The notes: generated by a model from the letters alone, not told the origin. A DNA stretch of 64,000 nucleotides from Pseudomonas sp. ML96 (GCF_000761545.1 NZ_JPMY01000012.1:62001-126000); one strand, 5' to 3'; shown: positions 1 through 8,795, counted from the stretch's first letter. Numbers and translations are program-made.

Positions 1-61
1 CACCGGCCTTGCCCAGTTTGAAGCGGCCGCCGATCAGGGCGGTTTCTTTGACTTTCGACAT
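1..61 (-). CDS. Phage tail protein, N-terminal fragment
   Basis: Only the first 20 codons are in the window (MSKVKETALIGGRFKLGKAG), with the start at 61 and the rest beyond the left edge. It follows the presumed tail-completion gene by 10 bases in the same direction, where lambdoid phages encode the major tail tube protein. The fragment is too short to assign a family, so tail-tube identity is inferred from gene order only. Confidence 0.5.
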   Translation of the reverse strand, partial: MSKVKETALIGGRFKLGKAG

Positions 62-71
62 GGTAAAGCCC

Positions 72-542
72 TCAGTAGTCGATGGAGTCGACGATGGTCG
101 TGATGTGAATGGGGATCAGAACTGTGGCGGCCGGCAGGCCCTCGCCTGGCGGTACCGGCTCAGGCGCGCCGACGGTGAGGTTCGGGGCGCCCTTGGGCAG
201 CCAGTCGGGAAATACGCCTTCCGTGGGCGTCAGGCACTGGAGCAGGTCCAGCTCGATGTCCTCGATGGCATCCTCGTAGCCGTCCAGGCCTGCGGTGACA
301 GCCCCGATGACGCTGAAGCCGGTGTACATCTTCAGCGCCGCGGGGCCGCCCTTGGGCTCCTTGCCCTTGGCGCGCTGCACAACCACCAGGCCGGTGGCCG
401 GAATCTCGGCGCCCTTGGTGATCTCGTTGTACCAACCCGCCTTCACAGCACCGCCGATGTTCGTGCGGTAACCGTTCTGGGTCTGGATGGTTTCGAGCCG
501 GGCGATCAGCGCCTTGCGCACCTGAGTGATGAGGTTGCTCAT
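72..542 (-). CDS. Putative tail terminator / minor tail protein (gpU position)
   Basis: A 156-residue protein without signal peptide or membrane segment. Its N-terminus (MSNLITQVRKALIARLETI) is helical, as in many tail-terminator proteins, and the rest looks like a mixed alpha/beta fold with a proline-rich stretch near residues 130-136. It starts inside the last codons of the FII-like gene (4-base overlap), so the two are translationally coupled, and it precedes the tail gene at the left edge. By position it corresponds to lambda gpZ/gpU, which finish the tail and join it to the head. The functional call rests on synteny and size; I do not see a diagnostic motif. Confidence 0.55.
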   Translation of the reverse strand: MSNLITQVRKALIARLETIQTQNGYRTNIGGAVKAGWYNEITKGAEIPATGLVVVQRAKGKEPKGGPAALKMYTGFSVIGAVTAGLDGYEDAIEDIELDLLQCLTPTEGVFPDWLPKGAPNLTVGAPEPVPPGEGLPAATVLIPIHITTIVDSIDY

Positions 543-856
543 GGCTGCACCATGCAGGCTGCGGTAACCATGTGGCCGTCGTCGGCGATGATCTCTTCGA
601 CGAGCAGGCGTTCACCGCAGAAGGTGAAGATGCCGCCACGTGCGGCGTCAGGAAGCAGCGGCTTACGCCAGCTGATCCCTACCGCATCGGAGCGGAACAT
701 GCCCTCCGGGCCGTTCTGCATCAGGTTGCGATCAATGATCACCTGCGGCAGATCGCAGACCGGAGCCCCGCCGGGGCCCTGGTACTGCGCACAGCCGTCG
801 TTGAGCTTGCTGACCACACGCTCGTGCATGCGGTCGCGCATGGCAGCCCAGCTCAT
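539..856 (-). CDS. Head-tail attachment protein, gpFII-like
   Basis: A 105-residue protein, close to the usual length of the lambda FII family (about 117). It begins MSWAAMRDRMHERVVSKL and has the family's pattern of an N-terminal helix followed by beta strands ending in a short hydrophobic tail (VTAACMVQP). FII-type proteins dock on the connector after DNA packaging and form the site where the preassembled tail binds. The gene sits three bases downstream of the capsid cement gene and overlaps the next gene by four bases, matching the head-completion part of a lambdoid morphogenesis operon. Family membership is a judgement from pattern and place. Confidence 0.65.
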   Translation of the reverse strand: MSWAAMRDRMHERVVSKLNDGCAQYQGPGGAPVCDLPQVIIDRNLMQNGPEGMFRSDAVGISWRKPLLPDAARGGIFTFCGERLLVEEIIADDGHMVTAACMVQP

Positions 857-859
857 GGC

Positions 860-1210
860 TTAGGCCGTTACCGGATGGCCCAGAGAGCCATTGAGGCGAA
901 CGCGGCCGACGTCGGACGGGTTGGCGGCAGCCGCGACGGCGACGCCGACCAGGTAGTTGCCGGTACCCGGCACGTTGGTCAGCAAGCTGCTCGCGGCAAT
1001 GGCGTAGATCGGCTGACCGACAGTCCAGGCCTGAGCCTGGGTTTTCGGCAGATCGAACACACCGGTAGTTTTCAGCTCCACCTCTTCTCCGATGGCGGCA
1101 TTGGTGGCGGCTACGCCGAGCAGGCTGCCGGCGCGGACCAGGGCACCAGAAAGGATCGCGGCAGCAGCCACGATGGTGATCATGTCGCCGGGTTGTCTGA
1201 AGTTCTTCAT
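860..1210 (-). CDS. Capsid cement/decoration protein, DUF2190 family
   Basis: A 116-residue protein. I chose the start at 1210 (MKNFRQPGD) because it is preceded by a GAGGAA ribosome site and is where this family starts; a longer reading to 1255 adds unrelated residues. The phrases GDMITIVAAAA, GSLLGVA and the closing VRLNGSLG are typical of DUF2190 proteins, which bind the outside of expanded capsids and stabilise them. It lies directly downstream of the major capsid gene, the usual place for a decoration protein, and upstream of the FII-like gene. Confidence 0.8.
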   Translation of the reverse strand: MKNFRQPGDMITIVAAAAILSGALVRAGSLLGVAATNAAIGEEVELKTTGVFDLPKTQAQAWTVGQPIYAIAASSLLTNVPGTGNYLVGVAVAAAANPSDVGRVRLNGSLGHPVTA

Positions 1211-1284
1211 GTGTCGTTCCTCGAATTGGGGGTGCAGAAACACCGAGGGCGCCATCAGGCGCCCTCAGAGTCGGTGTGTGGCGG

Positions 1285-3264
1285 TCAGGCCCCGGCGTTC
1301 TTGTAGGCGCCGCGGAAGTCGATCCAGGCAGCGCCGAACACCAGGCGAGCCTTAATCTCCATGCCATCCACTTCGAAGCCCTCGCGGGTCTCGGTGAACA
1401 CGCCCTGCTCGCCTTCGAGGTACGCATACTCGAAGGTGTCCACCACGCCAGGTGCGGCGTAGAGGTACCACTGGTTGCCAGTGATACGAGCGTCGACGAT
1501 CACGGTCAGCGTAGTGTTACGGCTGTCGTTGATGTCGGCGTTCTTGGCCGGTACGTAGTTGGAGCTGGTGAACTGGAAGGCCTCCAGTTCCTTGTCCGGG
1601 CCAACCACCAGGAACTCAGGGCCCAGGTTGAGGAAGTGGCCCGCCTTGGACTTCTGCTTGCGCATGGCGGCACGAGCCGCTGCCAGGGTGGTGGTGTTGA
1701 TCGCGCCGGCCGAGCCGGCCAGGTTGCCGTGCGCGGCGTCGAACACCGGAGTGCCATCGGTGAAGTTGGGGTTGCCGAGCAGCAGAGCCCACACCAGGTC
1801 GGACTCGGTTTGCGCAGCGGCAGCGCCGAGAGACTGCGGGATGCGGGTCAGTGCGCCGAGATCATCGTTCACCACCGACTCCCAGGTGATGGCGATGATC
1901 TTGCCGTACTTGGCCACCTTGAGCGGGGCGCCGTCCTCCGCCATCGTGCCGTACTTGTACTCGCCGTGCTCGTTCACCTTCTCCAGGGCAGCGATGTCAC
2001 CCAGGGCAGCACGGGTTACCGCGCGGAAGTCCGGCACGGTGGTCTGGCGGCCCAGCGGGCGCCAGGTCTGCGGGGCCAGCTCGTAGGCGGCGCGCAGGGT
2101 ACGGTTGACGGTACCGCCCAGCAGCAGCGGGAAATCGCTGGTGGTGTGCATGCCGGCAGCGCGCACCGCCTGGCGGTCGCAGCCGAGAGCGGCACGGGCC
2201 ACTTCCTGCGGAGTCATACCGCGCACGTTGCCACCGACCAGCTCGACCGACTCGCGGGCCAGGTCGATCAGGCGCATGCCGCGGAACTCTCGGCCGGCCT
2301 CTTCCAGCTTGATACTCGGGTCGCAGCGATGCAGCAGGGCGTTTTGCATAGCACTGCGCTTGGCAGTCAACACAGTCTCGTCGACCTGCGACTGCACCTG
2401 GGTGGATTGGGAGTTGCGAGACTTACCTTGGCCCTCCGCCAGTTTGTCGAGCAGTTCGGCACTCGCCTGGGCCGGGGTCAGACCCCGCTCGACCATATCA
2501 GCGGCGTGTTCGCCCATGCCGACCTTATCGGCCATTTGGCGAATGGTGGTGGAGCGCAGGCGCTCCGCGGCGGTGGCTTCGGTGCGGATCTGTTCCTCGG
2601 CCGCGCGTTTCTCTTCTTCGGTCATCTCTGTTTCCTCGTTGGGGGTGGCCACGGCGGCCGGTTGCTCGGCAGGCTGTTCGGCCTCCCGGGATTCAAAAAC
2701 GGTGGAGTAGCGCTGGCCTTGGTATTCGGCCGGCGTCTTGGCGCTGCGCACCTTGGCGCCGTCGTCGAAGCCGACAGGCACCAGGGAGATTTCGGTGGGC
2801 TCCCAATCCTCCGCGCGGTAGACGGGCACCATGTCTTCGCCGTCTTCCACCAGCACATAGCGGTGCACGATGTAGCCGACGCTGATGTTGCGCAGGATGC
2901 CGTCCTTCACGTCGCGGAAGATCGGGTCGACGTCCTCGCGGGAGCTGAAGCGAATGATCGCCCGGCCCTCGGAGCCCTCCAGCCAGGCACGCTCAACAAC
3001 GCCGATCACAGCGTCTAGCTCCCACTGGTTGTGGAGGTTCAGGAACGGAGCACCGTTGTTCAGGCGCTCCAGGCGAATGGCCGAGGCGCTGACCTCCAGC
3101 TCTTCCTGGTACTCGCCGATGGACCAGCTCCAGCGCTTGCCGCGCGAGCCAGTGGTCCAGGTGATCTCTACGGTACGTTGCTCGATGTCCACGGTGCCCG
3201 GGCGCACGGCGGCGCGCAGGCTGAGCATCGGAGTCTCAAGCTTCTGCGTCTGCAGGACTGTCAT
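1285..3264 (-). CDS. Prohead protease / major capsid protein fusion
   Basis: A 659-residue protein combining two functions usually on separate genes. Residues 1-190 look like a U35-type prohead protease: a strand-rich start, then FLNLHNQWELDAVIG, in which the His of LHNQ is the likely catalytic histidine, and later ILRNISVGY and the EPTEISLVPV strand of that fold. Residues 200-300 are charged and coiled-coil-like, as expected of a scaffold (delta) segment. Residues 310-659 are a Mu gpT / HK97-type major capsid domain (for example FRAVTRAALGDIAALEKV and FEYAYLEGEQGV). The start overlaps the portal stop by 29 bases. Self-cleavage would have to release the capsid domain; the cleavage site is not visible by eye. 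Confidence 0.85.
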   Translation of the reverse strand: MTVLQTQKLETPMLSLRAAVRPGTVDIEQRTVEITWTTGSRGKRWSWSIGEYQEELEVSASAIRLERLNNGAPFLNLHNQWELDAVIGVVERAWLEGSEGRAIIRFSSREDVDPIFRDVKDGILRNISVGYIVHRYVLVEDGEDMVPVYRAEDWEPTEISLVPVGFDDGAKVRSAKTPAEYQGQRYSTVFESREAEQPAEQPAAVATPNEETEMTEEEKRAAEEQIRTEATAAERLRSTTIRQMADKVGMGEHAADMVERGLTPAQASAELLDKLAEGQGKSRNSQSTQVQSQVDETVLTAKRSAMQNALLHRCDPSIKLEEAGREFRGMRLIDLARESVELVGGNVRGMTPQEVARAALGCDRQAVRAAGMHTTSDFPLLLGGTVNRTLRAAYELAPQTWRPLGRQTTVPDFRAVTRAALGDIAALEKVNEHGEYKYGTMAEDGAPLKVAKYGKIIAITWESVVNDDLGALTRIPQSLGAAAAQTESDLVWALLLGNPNFTDGTPVFDAAHGNLAGSAGAINTTTLAAARAAMRKQKSKAGHFLNLGPEFLVVGPDKELEAFQFTSSNYVPAKNADINDSRNTTLTVIVDARITGNQWYLYAAPGVVDTFEYAYLEGEQGVFTETREGFEVDGMEIKARLVFGAAWIDFRGAYKNAGA

Positions 3265-4777
3265 CGGTCTGGCTCTCTTCAGTTGTGGGCGCCGGGTCGA
3301 CGTCCGTCGATGGGATAACGGTGCCCTGCGGCCTGGCCTGGGTCAGGCCGGCGTTGGATACCTTGCGGGGGTCGCTGTCGAGTACCAGGCCGAGCTCGTC
3401 GAACATGGCGTTGGCTGCCGCGATCGCCTTCGCGTGCGCAACAGGGTCGGTGATACCGAGCTCGCGGAGCATGTTTGGCCAGGTGAGCGCGCCGAGGCGC
3501 AACTTGTCCTTGATGGTCTCCATCTCGGTTTTCGGGTCGACCATCTCGCGGCGCGGCGGCACCCACTCGGCGACGGCATCCTCAAGCACTCCGCCAGGTG
3601 TCAGCGCCTGGGCCTCCATGAACCAGCCCCACACGCGCTCGCAGAGTTGCGGAATCAGCATGCGCCACTGCCACACGTCCACTCGGCGCGCGAAATGCAG
3701 CCAGCCCATGCGGCCGCTGGAAAAGTTCACGCCCTTCAGGTCACCGGTGACCAGCTCGTATGGAATGCCCATCCCCACCGCGAAGGCGTGGAGGACTTGC
3801 CAGGAGTAGGTGCTGTAGCCGTTGAACACGGGCGGCGAGCCAAAGTGCACTTCCTCGCCCTGGCCCAGCTCCTGGATAATCCCCGGCTCCAGTCGGTCAA
3901 TAAGCGGGGCTCGCTTGTTGCTCCCTTGGTCGCCAGCGGTGACGAAGGCAGCGAAACAGGCAGCGATCTTGGCCTGCTCCATCACGGCGTCTTCCATGTC
4001 GTCGAAGTTGCGCAGGCGCTGCATCACCGGCGCGAACCAGGTGAAGCCACGCGCCTGGCCAGGCCGCCGAGGCATGAATACGTGGATGATGTCTTCCGCC
4101 GGCACTCGCTTGGAGCTGGCGGCTACAAGACCCACGGAGGAGCCTGGGTGCTCGTCGAACAACCAGTAGGCTACCCGCCGGCCGATGCCGTCGAACTCCA
4201 CCCCCTGAATGATCAGGTTGGCGCCGTTCTGGCCGTTCTTGCCCTCGTCGAGAAAGTCGGCCTCCAGCAGCTGCAGTTGCAGCGGAACAGGCAGCTTGTC
4301 GGCGGCCTTGCGCCAGCGGCGGCGAATCAGAATCTCGCCGCCCTCTACCACTGCCTCGATGATCTTGTGCTGCAGGCCGTAGAAGTTCTCCAGACCGTCG
4401 GCGTCGCAGGCCAAGGTTTCACCCCAGGCCGCCCAACGGGTGGCGAGTTTCTTATTGGTGCGTTCGCTCTTGGCTTGCGGGCTTGGCACGATGCCAGCGC
4501 CGACCACGTTGTCAGCAATGCCGGACACGGCGCGCTCGGCATAGGGGTTGTTTCGACGCAGATCGCGTGCACGGTTACGCAGACGCGCCAGGGCCGGGCC
4601 GATCTCAGCATTCGCGTCGCTGCCATGGGCACGCCACCCGGCGTTCCGGCGGCCGCCGGCAGCGCCTTCGAACCGGCGCTCCATTGCGGCCGCAACAACA
4701 TCGGCGCGTAGCTTGCGGACACGGGCCTCCGACCGCTTCGCGGCGTAGCCGGGAAACAGGTTATCGAACCACCCCAT
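3236..4777 (-). CDS. Phage portal protein, lambda gpB-like
   Basis: A 513-residue protein matching the lambda portal family in length and content. I place the start at 4777 (MGWFDNLFPGYAAKR), preceded by an AAAGGATAC ribosome site; the frame stays open further upstream without another good start. Recognisable family stretches include RARDLRRNNPYAERAVSGIADNVVG near the N-terminus, the RLEPGIIQELGQGEEV central segment, and FSSGRMGWLHFARRVDVWQW in the clip/stem region. The protein forms the dodecameric ring through which DNA enters and leaves the head. It follows gpW by one base and overlaps the protease-capsid gene. Confidence 0.9.
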   Translation of the reverse strand: MGWFDNLFPGYAAKRSEARVRKLRADVVAAAMERRFEGAAGGRRNAGWRAHGSDANAEIGPALARLRNRARDLRRNNPYAERAVSGIADNVVGAGIVPSPQAKSERTNKKLATRWAAWGETLACDADGLENFYGLQHKIIEAVVEGGEILIRRRWRKAADKLPVPLQLQLLEADFLDEGKNGQNGANLIIQGVEFDGIGRRVAYWLFDEHPGSSVGLVAASSKRVPAEDIIHVFMPRRPGQARGFTWFAPVMQRLRNFDDMEDAVMEQAKIAACFAAFVTAGDQGSNKRAPLIDRLEPGIIQELGQGEEVHFGSPPVFNGYSTYSWQVLHAFAVGMGIPYELVTGDLKGVNFSSGRMGWLHFARRVDVWQWRMLIPQLCERVWGWFMEAQALTPGGVLEDAVAEWVPPRREMVDPKTEMETIKDKLRLGALTWPNMLRELGITDPVAHAKAIAAANAMFDELGLVLDSDPRKVSNAGLTQARPQGTVIPSTDVDPAPTTEESQTDDSPADAEA

Positions 4778-4778
4778 G

Positions 4779-4988
4779 TCAGTATCCTTTCGAGAACGAT
4801 GCGTAGCGGCGGCGGCCACCTGAGCCGCCCCCATTGCTGGGGAACAGGTCGGCTTCCATCAGTTGGAGGAGGCGAACCATCTCGTCGAGGGTCCGGTACT
4901 GCACGCTGCGGTCTGCATAGCGCACAGAGAGCTCGCCGCCGGCGATCGCTTCCTGGAGCTTGGTGTATTGCTCGAGCGTGTAGGCCAT
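4779..4988 (-). CDS. gpW-like head-tail joining protein
   Basis: A 69-residue protein of the size of lambda gpW (68). The sequence MAYTLEQYTKLQEAIAGG, then SVRYADRSVQYRTLDEM, then a Gly/Arg-rich tail is the characteristic gpW arrangement of helix, beta hairpin, helix. gpW closes the portal channel after packaging and makes the surface to which FII binds. Its place between the large terminase and the portal gene is the same as in lambda. Confidence 0.88.
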   Translation of the reverse strand: MAYTLEQYTKLQEAIAGGELSVRYADRSVQYRTLDEMVRLLQLMEADLFPSNGGGSGGRRRYASFSKGY

Positions 4989-4993
4989 CAGCG

Positions 4994-6940
4994 TTACTTC
5001 CAGTATTTCGACTTGGCCCGCGGGCGGTTTTCGGAGTTGGTGGCGGAGTCGCCACCAGGTTGTGGCTCAGCGGCCAGCACATCCAGGTCCAGACCGAAGC
5101 GCTGCTGGCTGATGCGCAGAGCGGCAAGCGCGCCGACGAAGCAGTCGAGCGCCTCGTTGCGGCGACCGCCGGCTTCCCAGCGGAAGATCCGTGTGCCGCC
5201 GACCACGCGCGGGACCTTGGTCTCGGCAGTGAGTTGGCGCACCTCGCTCTCGTCACAGATGTCATCGTTCGCCGGGAGATGCACGACGCCTGGCTGGGAC
5301 TCGCCGGCCTGCGACTTGGCCGTGTCTACGCCCAGCTTGTAGCGGCTGTAGATCAGCTCCTTGGCGTTGTCGGTGCCGATTTCAGTCAGGTAGACCTTGC
5401 TCTTGGCACTCTTCGTCCGGGGCATGCTCGCCACCGGCTTGCCATACACGTTGGCGCCCTTGGTCGGTATCACCCAAAGCACGCCATGCTTGCGGCTCGC
5501 GGCATACACCTCGTCGGTGTAGTGGCCGCCGGAGTCCCAGCACCACCGGTCGACTTTCATCACAAGGCCGTCAGCGCGGGTGAACTGTCGATGCAGTTCC
5601 AGGCCGGCCTTGCGCTGCAGCTCTTCGCTGGCAGGGTCCCCCATCAGGATGAAGCGGTAGACAAGCCATGCTTCTTCACCAGGCGCCCACGCCCAGACAC
5701 GGCCTTCGAGACGGTCGTCCTGCGTGTCGATGCCGCCGGTCAGAGCCACCGCACGCCCTGGAACCTGCCCGGCCCAGACTTCGCGGCGGCCGTACATGGA
5801 CTCCCAGTCGACCTTGTCCTGGATTTCCTCCCAGGTCTCGCCGAGCGTGGTGTTGGTGAAGGTGATCAGCTTCTCGCGGTCACCCTTGATCTTGAGCCAC
5901 TCGGTGGCAATCTTGAGCCAGGTGCTCCAGGTGCTGTAGATGGCCCAGCAGAAGAACGCGATGGAGCGCGGCGTCCTAATCGGCTCGCCGTCAGCGTCAA
6001 ACCAATCCATCGAGTCCCGCGTCCAGATGCCGGTCGCATCGCAGATCCAGCGCCCAACCTTCGAAGCCACAACCATGTCCTGGTGATAGAAGCTCTTGGC
6101 GCAGCATTCGCAGTCGTACCAGGCATTTGTGGCCTGGCCGAGAGAGTCCTTCTCCCACTTCAAGCCGTACCCGCAGTCCTTCCCGCCGAACTTGAGCGTT
6201 TGCTCGTGCTGACAATGCGGGCAGGCGATATAGAAGCGCAGCCGGACTGGCGACTCTTCAGCAGCCTTGGTGACCTGGCAGCTGCCAGCCTTTTTCGGCG
6301 TGGAGCCACGGATGGACTTCGGATAAGTCGCACCGTCGAGGCGCTTGTCACCGAGGGTAACCGCATCGCCCTCGCCACCGATGTCCGGGTCGAAGTTCGA
6401 CAGCTCGTCGTAGATCGCCTCGTCCGCCGACAGCTCGCGGTAGTTCCCCGAGGCCTTACCGCCGCGAATCCAGAGGCTCTTGCGGTTAGCGAAGACCTTC
6501 TGCGCCAGGGTGTTGTCGCGGTGCTTCTTCTCAAACCAGGGCGCAAGCTCCTTGATCACCGGCACGTCGCGAATCAAGCCATCGACGTGGCGCTTGCTGA
6601 TTCCCTCGGAGTCCCCATCGGTGGGGCTCCACATGACAATGTTGCGGCGCTTGTGCTGCAGCTTGTAGCCGATGTTGGCCATCAGCAGCTTGGTGTAACC
6701 GATGCGCGCCGACTTCACGAAGTTCACGACGCTGATCAGGTCATTGCCCATCGCATTGAGGATGGCGACCTGGAACGGGTCAGTCGTCCACTTGCCCTCG
6801 TGGTAGGAGGACTCGGACGACATGTAGAAATGTTCGTCTGCCCACTCGACCGCCGTCATCGGCGGCTCCTTGTGGAGCGACTGCAAGCCCAGGGTGACCG
6901 CCTTCTCGAGGTCACGGATCCAGGGTTGCGAGATACTCAT
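4994..6940 (-). CDS. Terminase large subunit, GpA family
   Basis: A 648-residue ATPase/nuclease that cuts concatemeric DNA and drives packaging. I chose the start at 6940 (MSISQPWIRDLEK); a reading from 6979 adds 13 unrelated residues. The segment VVNFVKSARIGYTKLLMANIGY is the adenine-binding and Walker-A-like region typical of GpA proteins, LSADEAIYDELSNFDPDIGGEGD holds the Walker B acidic residues, and a zinc-ribbon-like set of cysteines (CPHCQHEQ ... CECC) lies near residues 240-285. The nuclease half follows, with GGIDTQDDRLEGRVWAWAPGEE and CWDSGGHYTDEVY. It overlaps the small-subunit gene by 29 bases. GpA-type terminases generally make cohesive ends. Confidence 0.93.
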   Translation of the reverse strand: MSISQPWIRDLEKAVTLGLQSLHKEPPMTAVEWADEHFYMSSESSYHEGKWTTDPFQVAILNAMGNDLISVVNFVKSARIGYTKLLMANIGYKLQHKRRNIVMWSPTDGDSEGISKRHVDGLIRDVPVIKELAPWFEKKHRDNTLAQKVFANRKSLWIRGGKASGNYRELSADEAIYDELSNFDPDIGGEGDAVTLGDKRLDGATYPKSIRGSTPKKAGSCQVTKAAEESPVRLRFYIACPHCQHEQTLKFGGKDCGYGLKWEKDSLGQATNAWYDCECCAKSFYHQDMVVASKVGRWICDATGIWTRDSMDWFDADGEPIRTPRSIAFFCWAIYSTWSTWLKIATEWLKIKGDREKLITFTNTTLGETWEEIQDKVDWESMYGRREVWAGQVPGRAVALTGGIDTQDDRLEGRVWAWAPGEEAWLVYRFILMGDPASEELQRKAGLELHRQFTRADGLVMKVDRWCWDSGGHYTDEVYAASRKHGVLWVIPTKGANVYGKPVASMPRTKSAKSKVYLTEIGTDNAKELIYSRYKLGVDTAKSQAGESQPGVVHLPANDDICDESEVRQLTAETKVPRVVGGTRIFRWEAGGRRNEALDCFVGALAALRISQQRFGLDLDVLAAEPQPGGDSATNSENRPRAKSKYWK

Positions 6941-7457
6941 CGAGGTATTCCGGGAGGTGGTCGCCGAACTTCGAGGCAATGTTCCGCGCCAGGGCGATCT
7001 CTCTCTCCATGGTCTCCAGCAGCAGCGGATCTATCTCCGGGTGCCGCCGGCTCACGGTCTTCCCAACGGTCTCCAGTTTCGAGCCGATCTGGGCGGCGAT
7101 CTTCTCTAGCGCATAGGTGGCAAATGACACCGGCACGAGGACTTTCTCGTTGACCCGATTCTTCTGCTCCACGGCGTCAGCCTGGGCCGTCGTCAGCCGC
7201 AGGCGCTCCCGGAGCAGTTCTGATTCGACCTTGCGATCGGAACCTGCGCCGTCTGGGTCGTCAGGTTGTTGTTTCCGCTGGGCATGCTCGAGGCGGTTCT
7301 GCACCACATCCTGCACCCGATAGAAGGCCTCTCTACCGGCACGGCCTATCGGCTCAACGCCCCACTTATCAAAGGCTTGCGGGGAAATTCCGAGGCTCTT
7401 GGCCATCTCGGACTTGTTCAACCATCCCGGCTGCCTGGTTGTTTCGTGCTTGCTCAT
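6912..7457 (-). CDS. Terminase small subunit, Nu1/DUF1441-like
   Basis: A 181-residue protein whose first 60 residues form a winged-helix-like DNA-binding unit (LNKSEMAKSLGISPQAFDKWGVEPIGRAGREAFY). A long charged helix follows (residues 70-125) and then a helical C-terminus that would contact the large subunit. This matches the Nu1/DUF1441 small terminases that recognise cos-type sites. The gene overlaps the large-subunit gene by 29 bases, so the two are probably made in coupled amounts. Confidence 0.85.
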   Translation of the reverse strand: MSKHETTRQPGWLNKSEMAKSLGISPQAFDKWGVEPIGRAGREAFYRVQDVVQNRLEHAQRKQQPDDPDGAGSDRKVESELLRERLRLTTAQADAVEQKNRVNEKVLVPVSFATYALEKIAAQIGSKLETVGKTVSRRHPEIDPLLLETMEREIALARNIASKFGDHLPEYLDEYLATLDP

Positions 7458-7568
7458 GACTAAACAACAACCAACCTCCCGAAAAACCTCATACGTAGTG
7501 GAATGGCGGGGCTCGAATTACCCTCATAGGGCACCCCCACCGGGAGGACCCAGAGCCATAGGCCGGGC
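7458..7568. other. Candidate cos/packaging region
   Basis: This 111-base gap lies immediately upstream of the small-terminase gene, where lambdoid phages with GpA terminases carry cos. It contains a 15-base perfect dyad, ATAGGCC-G-GGCCTAT at 7558-7572, and a G/C-rich run at 7530-7550. The assignment is an inference from position and terminase type; no known cos sequence is recognised. Confidence 0.3.
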
Positions 7569-8357
7569 CTATCGACGCCTGCTAGTCGCCAGCGCCTGAG
7601 CCATCGCCTTCTCGAACTCGATAGGTAGATTCTGATCAGCTGAGCGCTCTGCGATGGCATACCAGTCGAGCGCCTTGCTGTAGCTCGGCCTCTTGGTGAA
7701 GGCCAAGACCACGCGCAGCCCTGACCTACCAGAGCCAGTGCGCTCGGCAATGGCGAAGGGCTTGCGGTTGCTGTCGTGCATGACGAAGTAACGCTTGGCG
7801 TTACCCTTGGCCCGACTGCGCTTGCTGCCTGTGGCGTTGGCGCTGTAGCCCTCCTGGGTGAACAGGTTGGCCCCGGACAGGATCTTGTTGAGCGCGCCTC
7901 GGCTGACGTTGCCGTACTGGTCCAGGGGCATCTTCTCCCCGGGCACAACGTACTGACCCTGAGCCAGCACACCACGGCGGCGGAGCAGGCGCTCCACTCC
8001 CTTGTCATCGCGGGGCCCGCCGAACACTTCAGGCGTGAGCCACTTGATGGCAGCCCTGCCCTTGCCCCATGCACCATTGCCACCAACAGACCGGCCACCA
8101 GGGCCTGGGCTGCTGCCGTCCTTGATCCAGACCCGCGCCTCCATGCGCTGCTTCGTGGCTGGCTGAATGAACAGGCTGTTCAGCGTGGCCGGGGTCGGTC
8201 GATCGAACACCACCTGCATCTCGCGGCGCAGGTCATCGGCCACAACCTGGGCGGTGCGGGTCAGGGCGAGAGCTGCAGCGAATGGCAGCTGTTCGCGCTC
8301 GAGCCGATCAAGGGTCTGCAGGCGCTCTCGCAGCCCCGTGAATGACACCTTGATCAT
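7569..8357 (-). CDS. Phage protein upstream of terminase, weakly minor-tail-Z-like
   Basis: A 262-residue basic protein without membrane segments. Residues 20-75 (LPFAAALALTRTAQVVADDLRREM, then RPTPATLNSLFIQPATK) follow the pattern of minor tail protein Z (gpZ) N-termini, where a helical PxAAAxALNRTA-type block is followed by an Arg-Pro-Thr turn. The middle has a Gly-rich segment (GPGGRSVGGNGAWGKGR) and KILSGANLFTQEGYSA. It lies between holin and small terminase, away from the other tail genes, which is unusual for gpZ. I treat it as a probable virion-associated protein of unproven function. Confidence 0.5.
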   Translation of the reverse strand: MIKVSFTGLRERLQTLDRLEREQLPFAAALALTRTAQVVADDLRREMQVVFDRPTPATLNSLFIQPATKQRMEARVWIKDGSSPGPGGRSVGGNGAWGKGRAAIKWLTPEVFGGPRDDKGVERLLRRRGVLAQGQYVVPGEKMPLDQYGNVSRGALNKILSGANLFTQEGYSANATGSKRSRAKGNAKRYFVMHDSNRKPFAIAERTGSGRSGLRVVLAFTKRPSYSKALDWYAIAERSADQNLPIEFEKAMAQALATSRRR

Positions 8358-8365
8358 GGGCCCGC

Positions 8366-8683
8366 TCAGCCATCCACGCGCTTACCAGCCCAGCGCACCA
8401 GGAACTCTCGAATGGTCGTCACGCCGAGGAAGCCGATCGAGCCGCCAACGGTGACGCTCAGGCTCTCCGGAGCACCGAAGAAGCTGAGTCCGCTCGAGGC
8501 ACACAGTGACAGGGCGCCGCAGATGAGTGATTCCAGACCAATGCGAGTCCAGCGGGTCTCCTTCCCATCGTAGAGGACGCGCAGGAACGCGATGATGCTG
8601 GCCATGATTGCCCCTTGCCAGGCGGCAGACTGTTCGACCGCCTGCCAGAGCGCGGCCCACATGTTCGGGTCTTTCTCTGACAT
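8366..8683 (-). CDS. Holin, lambda S-like class I
   Basis: A 105-residue membrane protein, starting at 8683 (MSEKDPNMWAALWQAVEQ). Three hydrophobic stretches are visible: residues about 25-43 (IMASIIAFLRVLY), 56-73 (LICGALSLCASSGLSFF) and 79-95 (LSVTVGGSIGFLGVTTI). The C-terminus is charged (VRWAGKRVDG). This is the size and topology of lambda-type holins, which open the inner membrane at the time of lysis. No endolysin or spanin gene lies next to it; in this phage they must be elsewhere, probably left of the window. It is the first gene downstream of the Q-region terminator. Confidence 0.82.
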   Translation of the reverse strand: MSEKDPNMWAALWQAVEQSAAWQGAIMASIIAFLRVLYDGKETRWTRIGLESLICGALSLCASSGLSFFGAPESLSVTVGGSIGFLGVTTIREFLVRWAGKRVDG

Positions 8684-8762
8684 CGATCGGTTCTCGAAGA
8701 AAACGCCCCCGTTGCAAGGGGCAGAGGGCGCAGCCTGGGGAGGACTGCGCGGAGCAAGAACG

Positions 8763-8795
8763 AAAAAGCCCCGGCACTTGGCCAGGGCTTTTGGA
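8763..8795 (-). terminator. Intrinsic terminator between Q and holin (tR'-like)
   Basis: On the minus strand, AAAAGCCC and GGGCTTTTT flank a 13-base loop, giving a strong hairpin with a terminal T run. Its position between the antiterminator gene and the first late gene corresponds to lambda tR', the terminator that Q overrides. Confidence 0.75.

Noticed and set aside
1276..3018. Long plus-strand open frame opposite the capsid gene (and similar ones opposite the portal, terminase, nrdA and glpK genes)
   Set aside because: These are antisense shadows of high-GC genes; they have Val/Ala/His-rich low-complexity products and no ribosome site or family pattern.
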